A stretch of 7,518 nt of DNA. Origin: Pseudomonadota bacterium. Its GTDB lineage: Bacteria > Pseudomonadota > Gammaproteobacteria > Xanthomonadales > Rhodanobacteraceae. The notes below the pieces were generated by a model that was not told where the DNA came from, ran no database searches, and worked only from the letters and a program-made list of their open reading frames with translations. This document shows, in pieces, positions 1 through 7,012 of the stretch; the stretch's first letter is position 1, and the number at the start of each line of letters is the position of its first letter. Made by a program: the position numbers and the translations under genes. The stretch covers positions 1 through 7,518 of the forward strand of contig JAEYZH010000146.1 in NCBI GenBank assembly GCA_023430685.1. The letters are read 5' to 3'.

Positions 1-344
<344 letters not shown>

Positions 345-456
345 TATAACTCCAAGTTGCTTCGCTGCCTCGACGAGAGGTCTGGCGACAGCCAAACGCT
401 TGATTACGTCCCAAGTCCCCATGCCGAGTCCGCGCGATTGCGCGACTCGCACCAGT
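345..456 (+). other. 23S-5S internal transcribed spacer
   Basis: This spacer of about 112 nt between 23S and 5S rRNA contains no tRNA. Its main element is a hairpin at 425-449, in which CGAGT pairs with ACTCG and CGCGC with GCGCG around a GATT loop, with one bulged C at 430. A hairpin just before 5S rRNA is typical of the precursor region cut by processing nucleases. That role is inferred from position only. Short open frames across this stretch have no coding support. Confidence 0.85.
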
Positions 457-576
457 TCCCTGGTGACATTAGCGCTGTGGTCCCACCCGATCCCATCTCG
501 AACTCGGAAGTGAAACGCAGCTGCGCCGATGGTAGTGTGGCTTAAGCCATGCAAGAGTAGGTCATCGCCAGGGGCT
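457..576 (+). rRNA. rrf: 5S ribosomal RNA
   Basis: This is a complete 5S rRNA of about 118-120 nt, the small structural RNA of the 50S subunit. Helix I is visible as CCCTGG(T)GA at 458 onward pairing with TCGCCAGGG ending near 573. The conserved internal stretches GTGGTCCCACC (about 477-487), ATCCCATCTCGAAC (490-503), GAAGTGAAACG (507-517), GCGCCGATGGTAGTGTGG (523-540) and AGAGTAGGTCATCGCCAGG (554-572) are all present in order. It is co-oriented with the 23S gene, giving the usual 23S-5S order of an rRNA operon. The exact termini are uncertain by a few bases. Confidence 0.97.
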
Positions 577-584
577 TTACCCAA

Positions 585-614
585 GAACGCCTCCCCGGAA
601 ACGGGGAGGCGTTC
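585..614 (+). terminator. rRNA operon terminator hairpin after 5S
   Basis: This is a perfect 13-bp inverted repeat, with left arm 585-597 and right arm 602-614. It is capped by a GAAA tetraloop and begins about 9 nt after 5S. The stem is strongly GC-rich. The sequence after it (GCTTGTGCG) is not a real T-tract, so this is a terminator-like stem and not a textbook intrinsic terminator. A second smaller hairpin follows at 619-635. Its location right after the last rRNA makes transcription termination or 3'-end protection the natural reading. Confidence 0.8.
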
Positions 615-618
615 GCTT

Positions 619-635
619 GTGCGCGTGTCGCGCAC
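619..635 (+). other. Second small hairpin downstream of the rRNA terminator
   Basis: A 7-bp perfect stem (GTGCGCG pairing with CGCGCAC) with a 3-nt TGT loop starts 4 nt after the 13-bp hairpin. It is followed shortly by ATTTGT. It could be a second part of a tandem terminator. It could also be chance in GC-rich sequence. The rest of the gap up to 733 holds a 10-bp palindrome at 663-672 and no recognisable promoter. Confidence 0.4.
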
Positions 636-732
636 CGCATTTGTCCGCCGGGATGCGCGGCAGTCGCGCGACATGCACGCGCGCCGCAAAGTCGCTATCG
701 TTCCGGGCCCCGCGTGCGACCGAAGCGACGCC

Positions 733-1908
733 ATGCCCCGTCTGACTCTCGTGCTCAGCTTTGCCTTTGCACTCCTGGCCTGCACCTCCCATCCGCCACC
801 CGAAGCCCGGTTGCGTGAGGTCGCCCCGGGAACCCTCGGCAGCGAACATCAAAGTCGCCTCGGGCACGTGCGCGTGACGGAAGTGACGACCGGGCTCGAG
901 CATCCCTGGAGTCTCGCGTTCCTTCCCGACGGACAGATGCTCGTGACCGAACGCCCGGGACGCCTGCTGCTGCTCGGCGCGAATGGCGCTCTCGTCGGGG
1001 CCGTATCGGGATTGCCGCCGATCTTCGTCGCGGGACAGGCGGGCCTGCTCGACGTCGTGCTGTCACCTGGCTTCGCGGACGACAGCCTCGTCTATTTGTC
1101 CTACGCCGAACCGAACCTGCGCGGAAACCTCGCCGGTACGGCGGTGATGCGCGGGCGCCTCGATGGCACAGCGCTTGTCGACACCGAAGTGATCTACCGC
1201 CAGCAGCCGAAACTGTCGAGCGGCACCCACGTGGGCTCGCGCCTGGTGTTCGACGATGCGGGCCACCTGTTCGTGACCCAGGGAGAGAACAACAAGCGTC
1301 CGACCGCGCAGGAACTCGACAAGCTGCAAGGCAAACTCGTGCGCATCAACCCGGACGGCAGCGTCCCGAAGGATAACCCGTTCGTTGGCCGCGATGGCGT
1401 GCGCCCGGAAATCTGGTCCTATGGACACCGCAACATGCAGGGGGCGGCGCTGCATCCGGTCACACGCAAGCTGTGGACCACCGAGCACGGGCCGATGGGG
1501 GGCGACGAAATCAACATCCCGGAGGCCGGGAAAAACTATGGCTGGCCCATCATCACCTGGGGCATCAACTACTCCGGAGAGCCGATCCCCGAAGCGAAGG
1601 GCAGCGCAGCGGCCGGCATGCAGCAGCCACATCACTACTTCGAGGTCTCGCCCGCGATCAGCGGCCTTGCGTTCTACACGGCCGACCGTATGCCTGCGTG
1701 GCAGCACAGCCTGTTCCTCGGTGCACTCGCGAAGGCTTGCCTGATCCGGCTCGAGCTCGACGGCGATCGCATCGTGGGCGAAGAACGACTCCTCGCCGAG
1801 CGCAATGAGCGCATTCGCGACGTGCGCCAGGGGCCGGACGGCTACCTGTACGCATTGACCGACGCGGCGGATGGCAAGCTGCTGCGCGTCGAACTGCTCG
1901 CCCCGTAG
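733..1908 (+). CDS. PQQ-dependent aldose (sugar) dehydrogenase, YliI/Asd-like lipoprotein
   Basis: This 391-residue protein belongs to the glucose/sorbosone dehydrogenase beta-propeller family. Such enzymes use PQQ and calcium to oxidise aldoses to lactones in the periplasm. The N-terminus is a lipoprotein signal: a hydrophobic stretch, then LLAC with Cys17, so the mature protein is probably lipid-anchored. Family marks include LEHPWSLAFLPDG (55-67), GQAGLLDVV (101-109) and GTHVGSRL with His166, the likely catalytic base. They continue with GHRNMQG (231-237), EHGPMGGDEIN (251-261), NYGWP (268-272) and a final GPDGYLYALTD (368-377). The ATG at 733 was chosen because it gives the signal peptide. 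The in-frame ATG at 673 would bury that signal, and longer frames run back through the terminator and 5S. The Shine-Dalgarno match is weak (GAAG, 7 nt away). The exact sugar substrate cannot be told. Confidence 0.9.
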   Translation: MPRLTLVLSFAFALLACTSHPPPEARLREVAPGTLGSEHQSRLGHVRVTEVTTGLEHPWSLAFLPDGQMLVTERPGRLLLLGANGALVGAVSGLPPIFVAGQAGLLDVVLSPGFADDSLVYLSYAEPNLRGNLAGTAVMRGRLDGTALVDTEVIYRQQPKLSSGTHVGSRLVFDDAGHLFVTQGENNKRPTAQELDKLQGKLVRINPDGSVPKDNPFVGRDGVRPEIWSYGHRNMQGAALHPVTRKLWTTEHGPMGGDEINIPEAGKNYGWPIITWGINYSGEPIPEAKGSAAAGMQQPHHYFEVSPAISGLAFYTADRMPAWQHSLFLGALAKACLIRLELDGDRIVGEERLLAERNERIRDVRQGPDGYLYALTDAADGKLLRVELLAP

Positions 1909-2139
1909 GGACCGGCGCAAAGGCAGTCCCCCAGTGCACGTTCCCGGCGCGCGAAGGCTCGCGGCTACGCCATTCCCCCATCGGCGTCGCCACCGCGGAC
2001 GTCGTGTGGAGCGATCGCGGCGACACCGGGTTCGCCTGCCGCGGCGATCGGCGCTGCGCCGATCGTGCGGGATACACCTTCTCCGCCTGGCCCCGAGCGT
2101 TGCAGCTCAAAGCGGTCGCGGCAGCCGCCGGCGCGCCCC
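1909..2139. other. Convergent intergenic region, no gene seen
   Basis: These 231 nt separate two genes that point toward each other. No convincing coding region is visible on either strand: the open frames are extensions of antisense frames with arginine-rich, family-less translations. The strongest structure is an 8-bp inverted repeat at 2045-2065. A weaker 5-bp stem lies at 1950-1963. The region is also rich in GATCG-containing words. Confidence 0.7.
2045..2065. terminator. Candidate bidirectional terminator hairpin
   Basis: CGATCGGC at 2045-2052 pairs perfectly with GCCGATCG at 2058-2065 around a 5-nt loop. It lies between the 3' ends of the convergent dehydrogenase and M14 genes, where a shared terminator is expected. 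Neither side has a T-tract, so intrinsic termination is uncertain. It lies about 137 nt beyond the dehydrogenase stop and 75 nt beyond the M14 stop. Confidence 0.4.
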
Positions 2140-4908
2140 TCACAACCGATCGTGATGCACGATCGCATTGAGCAACAACGCGTAACTGCCGATCGTCGCT
2201 CCACGCCAGACCGGATTGTTCGCGAACAGCAACACGTGCCCGCGCCCATAGCGCGCGTCGGCGACTGCGACGCGCCCGGCCATCTCGCTGCCGTTGTCCA
2301 GCAGTCCGGACACGAGCAGCGCGTCCGCATCGGCCCAGCGCACGATCGCCTTCGGCTGCATCTGCGGCGGGATCACGCGCGGGTTGTTGCGCTGCTGCTC
2401 GACGTTGAGCTCGAGCGCCTCCCAGGGCTTCGGCGACGGCAACCGCGGGGCTTCGACATCGGCGCGAGCCTCGGGAACATCGGCATCTTCGACGCCGCCG
2501 CGGCCGGTCGGCCGCTTGTAGTCCTTCGCGTTCGGCAGGCCGCCGTCGCCGCCCACCAGCTGGCTCAGGCGGAACGACAGGCCTTCGCTGCTGTACAGCG
2601 CGAACGGTGCATCGTAGCCACGCGCGATCGGGCTGTCCTTGTCGACGCGCAGCGCACCGAGGATGCTGCCGACCACGCGCAGATCCTTCCTGGGCGTGAC
2701 CGACACGCCAGGCGCGAGCCCCTGCTCGATCGCGAATTCGGCGGTGTCCTCCGACGTGACGAGCAGGCCTCCCGCGGCGACGAAGCGCTTGAGGTTGTCG
2801 ACGCCGCTTGCGCCGAGTCCCGGGCGCATGTCCGGCGTGGAATCGATTCGGCCGAGATTCGGCGTGAGCTCGGTGGTTTCCCACGGCAGCGCATTGCCGT
2901 ACATCGGCAGGCCGTCGACGATCGCGCGGCGGTCGCCCACGCCTACCGGTGCGAACAGGATCACGTCGTACTTGCCGCGCAGGTTCGCGTCCTTCGCGAC
3001 GTCCTGCGTGCTGATGTAGTCGTACGCCACGCCGAGCCGGTCCAGCGCCATCCGCCACCAGCCTTCGGTCTGCGTCGACAGCCAGGTGTGCATCAGCGCG
3101 ATGCGCGGCATCTTCTCCTTCACGCCGAGCGCGGCGGGCTCGAAGCGCGGCGCATCGATCGCATCGACCTTGCGCAGCGGTACTTCGAGCACGGCGGCGT
3201 CGCTGACGCGCGCGACATCGACGCCGAATGCATCGCCCAGCGACCACCCGGTGTCGTCGTAGGCATGCTTCTGCGGGTCGTCCGGTGCCCAGTACTGACG
3301 ATCGAGCAGCGTGTCGGCGATGCGCGAATACGGCTGGTCCATGCGCACGATCCAGCTGCCGGCAGGAAACTTGCGGGCAACCTGCCGCGGTCGCGGTGGT
3401 GGCTGGACCTTGCCCGCGTCCTCGTTCTCGTCCTTGTCGTGCTCCTTCGCCTTGGCGCTGTCGAACGTCGGCACCTTCACCGTGAACGCGCGCTCCGCGC
3501 GCCCGACCTCGACGTGCTGGGCCCGCAGCACGCGCAGCAACTCGGCCTGCGCACCCTTGCGCGCGTCGTCGGCCGTGAAGACGTAGGCGGCCGGGCCATT
3601 CGCGTGCGGCTTGCCGATCGACCGCTTCCCCTTCTGCCAGAAGTTGCGCAGGAACGTCGCGCGGTTCTCCGCGAAGTAGTCGAGTGCGGTCAGCAGGCCG
3701 GTCTGCGTATAGTTGTTGTTGTTGCGCTGCGACCAGAGGACCTTCGGCAGCGGGGGATTGGGCCGGTACCAGGTGCGCGCGTACTCGTCCGGCTCGAGGA
3801 TGCGTTCGAGCGTGTCGGCGCCCGCGTTGCCGTAGGTCTCGTACAGGCGGCTGATGCCGTTGTGCATCGCGGCCATGAACATCATGTAGCCCGGGCTCCA
3901 GGTATCGAAGCCGCCATGCGTGAACACGCCGGGCAACCCGAGGCGGGTCATGCGCTCGACGTTGTTCCAGCCGAGCTGCTGCCACTCGGAGACGAGGATC
4001 GGATCGATCCACGCGTTGTACGGCCCGTCGCCGACCGTGTTGTCGTAGAGGAACGGCACCGACTCGTGCAGGTCGTGCAGCACCTGCGCATGCCAGCCGA
4101 GGTAGGTGTCGAGCACGTTGCGGCTGAGGTTCAGCGTCAGCACCATCGCGTCGCGATTGTTGTCGTGCGCGACGTAATGGCCCCAGTAGACCAGGCGCGG
4201 GTATTGCTTGTCGGGATGGGCCTTGTGCCAACGATACAGGTCGACCATGCGCTCGCGGCCATCGACCTCGACCACCGGCGTGATCAGCGTGACCAGTCGG
4301 GAACGGATGCGCTTGATGTACGGCGCATCGTCCACCGCGAGGCGATACGCAAGCTCCATCAGCGACGTCGGCGCGCCTGTCTCGGTCGAATGCATGGTGC
4401 CGGTGATGTAGTAGACCGGCGCCGTTTGCGCGATCAGTGCCTCGGCCTTCGCATCGTCGAGCCCGAGCGTGCGCGGATCGGCGAGTTGTGCGAGGCGCGC
4501 GCGATTGGCGTCGAGGTCGTCCAGCAGCTCTTCGTCGGCGATCGCGACCGCGATCATCTCACGCCCTTCCTCGCTGCGGCCGATCGACATCACGCGTACG
4601 CGCGGCGTCGCCTGTGCGAGCAGGCGGAAGTAGCGGTGCACGTCCGCCGCATACGGCAAGTAGTCCGGCGCGCCGGCGATGTCCCCGAGCACTGCCTCGG
4701 GCGTCGGCACCGTCGCCGACGCCGGCAGGTAGTCGGTCAGGGGCGTGTTGAACGACGGGTCGGTCGTGTAGCGCGCGATCTTCGCGCCGTAGGCGGCATC
4801 GACCGCTTGCGCGGGATCGCGCGCGAAGGTGGCGTCGGCGCGCGCCTGCGGACCCGAACAAACCAGCAGACCCATCACCGCGATCGCGGCCAGTACCCGT
4901 GCAGACAT
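2140..4908 (-). CDS. Exported M14-family zinc carboxypeptidase with C-terminal amidotransferase-like domain
   Basis: This 922-residue exported metallopeptidase-family protein probably hydrolyses peptides in the periplasm or outside the cell; its substrate is unknown. Residues 1-24 form a signal peptide ending in ARA before Asp25. Cys17 follows LLV, a poor lipobox. The M14 catalytic domain spans about 80-400. It shows zinc ligands His173 and Glu176 (HSTE) and His281 (DLHES), NNR at 250-252 matching the Asn-Arg substrate-binding pair, and Glu357 (LYETYG) as likely catalytic glutamate. The His281-to-Glu357 spacing of 76 is close to the 74 of carboxypeptidase A. A charged, proline-rich linker (about 484-510) leads to a region (about 600-915) resembling a class I glutamine-amidotransferase fold, with RFVAAGGLLVTSED and GRGHVLLFANNPVWRG. 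That region has no cysteine, so it should not be an amidotransferase. ATG 4908 fits the signal peptide and has AGGGG 8 nt upstream. In-frame GTG 4980 would add 24 arginine-rich residues. Confidence 0.88.
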   Translation of the reverse strand: MSARVLAAIAVMGLLVCSGPQARADATFARDPAQAVDAAYGAKIARYTTDPSFNTPLTDYLPASATVPTPEAVLGDIAGAPDYLPYAADVHRYFRLLAQATPRVRVMSIGRSEEGREMIAVAIADEELLDDLDANRARLAQLADPRTLGLDDAKAEALIAQTAPVYYITGTMHSTETGAPTSLMELAYRLAVDDAPYIKRIRSRLVTLITPVVEVDGRERMVDLYRWHKAHPDKQYPRLVYWGHYVAHDNNRDAMVLTLNLSRNVLDTYLGWHAQVLHDLHESVPFLYDNTVGDGPYNAWIDPILVSEWQQLGWNNVERMTRLGLPGVFTHGGFDTWSPGYMMFMAAMHNGISRLYETYGNAGADTLERILEPDEYARTWYRPNPPLPKVLWSQRNNNNYTQTGLLTALDYFAENRATFLRNFWQKGKRSIGKPHANGPAAYVFTADDARKGAQAELLRVLRAQHVEVGRAERAFTVKVPTFDSAKAKEHDKDENEDAGKVQPPPRPRQVARKFPAGSWIVRMDQPYSRIADTLLDRQYWAPDDPQKHAYDDTGWSLGDAFGVDVARVSDAAVLEVPLRKVDAIDAPRFEPAALGVKEKMPRIALMHTWLSTQTEGWWRMALDRLGVAYDYISTQDVAKDANLRGKYDVILFAPVGVGDRRAIVDGLPMYGNALPWETTELTPNLGRIDSTPDMRPGLGASGVDNLKRFVAAGGLLVTSEDTAEFAIEQGLAPGVSVTPRKDLRVVGSILGALRVDKDSPIARGYDAPFALYSSEGLSFRLSQLVGGDGGLPNAKDYKRPTGRGGVEDADVPEARADVEAPRLPSPKPWEALELNVEQQRNNPRVIPPQMQPKAIVRWADADALLVSGLLDNGSEMAGRVAVADARYGRGHVLLFANNPVWRGATIGSYALLLNAIVHHDRL

Positions 4909-4916
4909 CTTCGCCA

Positions 4917-4921
4917 CCCCT
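4917..4921 (-). promoter_or_regulatory. Ribosome binding site of the M14 gene
   Basis: AGGGG on the minus strand lies 8 nt before the ATG at 4908. It supports that start over the upstream in-frame GTG at 4980. The ten bases AGGGGTGGCG that hold it recur 63 nt upstream at 4975-4984. Confidence 0.65.
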
Positions 4922-4937
4922 GCGTTGCGGAATCGCA

Positions 4938-4965
4938 AAGGTAGCCGACGCGGTGGAAAGCGCAA
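4938..4965 (-). promoter_or_regulatory. Weak candidate sigma-70 promoter for the M14 gene
   Basis: On the minus strand TTGCGC (4960-4965) is followed after 16 nt by TACCTT (4938-4943). The first matches the TTG of the -35 box, and the second keeps the T, A and final T of the -10 box. Transcription would begin near 4931, leaving a leader of about 23 nt before the ATG at 4908. Matches this weak arise by chance, and cotranscription with the amidotransferase gene upstream is a real alternative. Confidence 0.3.
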
Positions 4966-5018
4966 TGGGCCATGCGCCACCCCTCGCAGACCGCCGCAAC
5001 CGCCATACGAACAGCGGC

Positions 5019-5063
5019 GCCGCGACCGCAGAAACGGCGAGATCGCAGCAGCGCGGTCGCGGC
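5019..5063 (-). terminator. Inverted repeat just past the amidotransferase stop
   Basis: GCCGCGACCGC at 5019-5029 and GCGGTCGCGGC at 5053-5063 are perfect 11-nt reverse complements separated by 23 nt. The repeat begins 7 nt after the stop codon of the amidotransferase gene as read on the minus strand. This position suggests a terminator or mRNA 3'-end structure. The loop is long and no T-tract follows, so it may work with Rho or only as a stabilising stem. Confidence 0.45.
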
Positions 5064-5070
5064 TTCGGGA

Positions 5071-7008
5071 CTACGGCGGCGAGGTGCGAACGAACGTTTC
5101 GTCGAGCAGCATCGTGGACAGGATGCCGACGAAGGCCTGGTTGTCCGCGAAGCCCGTGGCCTTGCCGGAACGGCACTTGTCCACGAGCCGGCCGACCGCG
5201 GCCGCATCGAAATACCCGGCCTTGCGCAGCCGTTCGGTGCCGAGCAGGTCGTCGACGAAGTCGAGCGCCTTGCCATCGAAGAAGAAGCTCGCGCTGTCGG
5301 GCGCGCGATAGGGTTGCTTGGTGCGCGTGACGATGTCGGCCGGCAACAGGTCCGCAAGCGCACGGCGCAACAGGTATTTCTCGGTCAGCCCGCGGATCTT
5401 CCAGTGCTCGGGCAGGCGGTTGCCGAACTCGATCACGCGGTGGTCGAGGTAGGGCACGCGCCCCTCGACGGAATTCGCCGCCGCGACGCGATCGCCCTGC
5501 GCGGCGAGCAGGTACGCGGCGAGCAGCGATTTCGCCTCGACGTACTGGTCGCGCGCGAGCGGACCCCACGACATGATCGCGGGTGGCAAGCGCCGCTCGT
5601 ACCAGGAAGGCGCGTCCCACTCGCCGACCGCCGCGCGCATCTCCGGCGAGAGGAACGCGAGCGCGCGCTGCGAGGTGGTCCAGCGCGGCACATGCGCGAA
5701 CACGGGCCGCTCGAGGTAGTCCATGCCCTGGCCGAAGAACGACTGCGCGAAGGCCGGATTGCGCACCGGCGAGTTGCCGAGGTAGCCGTACAGCCGCCCG
5801 AGCAGTTTCGGGCGCAGCGTCGAACCGGGCTGGCGCGCCCAGAAGCGGCGCACTTTCGCCTCCTTGAACAGGTCGTAGCCGCCGAACACCTCGTCGGCGC
5901 CTTCGCCGGTCAGTACCACCTTGTAGCCGTGCTCACGCACGCTCGCCGACAGCAGCATCATCGGCACCGGCGCAGTCCGCAGCACCGGCGCTTCCGCGTG
6001 CCGCACCAGGCGCGGGAACGACTCGCCGATCTGCCGGCGCGTGACCCGCAACGTCGTATGGTCGGTGCCGAGGTGGCGCACCATCGCCTGCTGGTGCTCG
6101 CTCTCGTCGAATTCCGCGTCCTCGAACGCGACCGAGAACGTGCGCACCGGCGTATCGGTGAAGCCGCGGATCATCGCGACGATGCCGGAGGAATCGAGCC
6201 CGCCGCTGAGGTAGGCGCCGACCGGAACGTCCGCGCGAAGCTGCAGCCGAACCGCGTCGACCAGCAGTTCGCGAAGCTCGGCGGTCGCCTGTTCCACCGA
6301 CGCGAACGCGCGTGGAGTTCCTGCCGCGGGGAACACCCAGTCCCAGTACTGCGTCAGCGTTTCGGTGCCGTCCGCCTCGATCGCGAGCAGGTGGCCCGGC
6401 GGCAGGCTCGAGATGCCGTCGAACGCGGTGTCCGGATCGGCGGGCGCCCAAAGGCCGAGCGACTCGACCACGCCGAGCGGCGAGAGTCGCGCGCGCTCGG
6501 GCAACGCCGCGAGCAGCGCCTTGATCTCCGACGCGAACCAGACCCGACCGCGCGCGCGTGCATGGAACAACGGGCGGATCCCGGCGCGATCACGCGCGAG
6601 CACGAGTCGACGTCGCCGCGCGTCCCAGAGCGCGATCGCGAACTGGCCATTGAGGTGCTCGACGAAGCGATCGCCGTAGCGGTCGTACAGGTGCACGATC
6701 ACTTCGGTGTCGGACTGCGTGTAGAAGCGGTGCCCCTGCGCGACGAGCTCGGCGCGCAGTTCCACGTAGTTGAAGATCTCGCCGTTGAACACCGTCCACG
6801 CGTCGCCACGCTCGTTGCGGATCGGCTGGTCGCCGGTCGAGAGGTCGATGATCGAAAGCCGCGCATGCGCGAGCCCGATGCCGTCCGCCGCGTGGTAGCC
6901 GTACCCGTCCGGTCCGCGGTGGTGCAACGTGTGGATCATCCGTTCGAGGATCGGCTGTGCCGCGTCGGCGCGCACGTCCGCTCCGCTGAAGCCTGCAATT
7001 CCGCACAC
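5071..7008 (-). CDS. asnB: Glutamine-dependent asparagine synthetase / AsnB-type amidotransferase
   Basis: This 645-residue cytoplasmic enzyme of the AsnB family takes ammonia from glutamine and uses ATP to turn a carboxylate (classically aspartate) into an amide. The N-terminal Ntn-hydrolase half (about 2-220) carries the nucleophile Cys2 directly after the start, RGPDG (31-35), Arg50, FNGE (74-77) and SDTEV (99-103). The synthetase half holds the PP-loop SGGLDSS (268-274), TGEGADEVFGGYD (367-379) and EGRVPYLDH (515-523). All key residues seen are intact. The GTG start is fixed because Cys must follow Met. AGGGGGA lies 8 nt upstream, inside the end of the glycosyltransferase gene, whose stop is 4 nt away. 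The length exceeds E. coli AsnB (554), matching the longer AsnB-like proteins often found in polysaccharide and secondary-metabolite loci. With a glycosyltransferase coupled upstream, a sugar-acid or other non-aspartate acceptor is possible, so the symbol marks family only. Confidence 0.9.
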   Translation of the reverse strand: MCGIAGFSGADVRADAAQPILERMIHTLHHRGPDGYGYHAADGIGLAHARLSIIDLSTGDQPIRNERGDAWTVFNGEIFNYVELRAELVAQGHRFYTQSDTEVIVHLYDRYGDRFVEHLNGQFAIALWDARRRRLVLARDRAGIRPLFHARARGRVWFASEIKALLAALPERARLSPLGVVESLGLWAPADPDTAFDGISSLPPGHLLAIEADGTETLTQYWDWVFPAAGTPRAFASVEQATAELRELLVDAVRLQLRADVPVGAYLSGGLDSSGIVAMIRGFTDTPVRTFSVAFEDAEFDESEHQQAMVRHLGTDHTTLRVTRRQIGESFPRLVRHAEAPVLRTAPVPMMLLSASVREHGYKVVLTGEGADEVFGGYDLFKEAKVRRFWARQPGSTLRPKLLGRLYGYLGNSPVRNPAFAQSFFGQGMDYLERPVFAHVPRWTTSQRALAFLSPEMRAAVGEWDAPSWYERRLPPAIMSWGPLARDQYVEAKSLLAAYLLAAQGDRVAAANSVEGRVPYLDHRVIEFGNRLPEHWKIRGLTEKYLLRRALADLLPADIVTRTKQPYRAPDSASFFFDGKALDFVDDLLGTERLRKAGYFDAAAVGRLVDKCRSGKATGFADNQAFVGILSTMLLDETFVRTSPP

Positions 7009-7012
7009 GTCG

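Noticed and set aside
529..732. N-terminal extension of the dehydrogenase frame back into the 5S gene
   Set aside because: The frame is open only by chance. It reads through 5S rRNA and its terminator, and any earlier start would bury the lipoprotein signal peptide.
1063..1920. A 285-codon minus-strand frame opposite the dehydrogenase gene
   Set aside because: It is in codon register antisense to a well-supported PQQ dehydrogenase gene, with no recognisable protein features.
2020..2066. GGTTCGC-containing segment that briefly resembled a tRNA T-arm
   Set aside because: No acceptor stem, anticodon arm or D-arm can be drawn around it.
3712..3723. Four tandem GTT units (an AAC run in the M14 gene, giving four Asn)
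   Set aside because: Too short for a phase-variable repeat, and changes in unit number would not shift the frame.
1658..4231. An 857-codon minus-strand frame across the M14 gene and the intergenic gap
   Set aside because: It is another GC-driven shadow frame, extremely arginine- and alanine-rich with no domain pattern. It runs through the convergent gap into the dehydrogenase gene.
2065..4944. A 959-codon open frame on the plus strand spanning the whole M14 gene
   Set aside because: It is in exact codon register antisense to the M14 gene. Its stops would need TTA, CTA or TCA codons in the real gene, which GC-rich genes avoid. The translation is rich in Arg/His/Val and shows no family motif, while the minus strand has intact M14 catalytic residues and a signal peptide.
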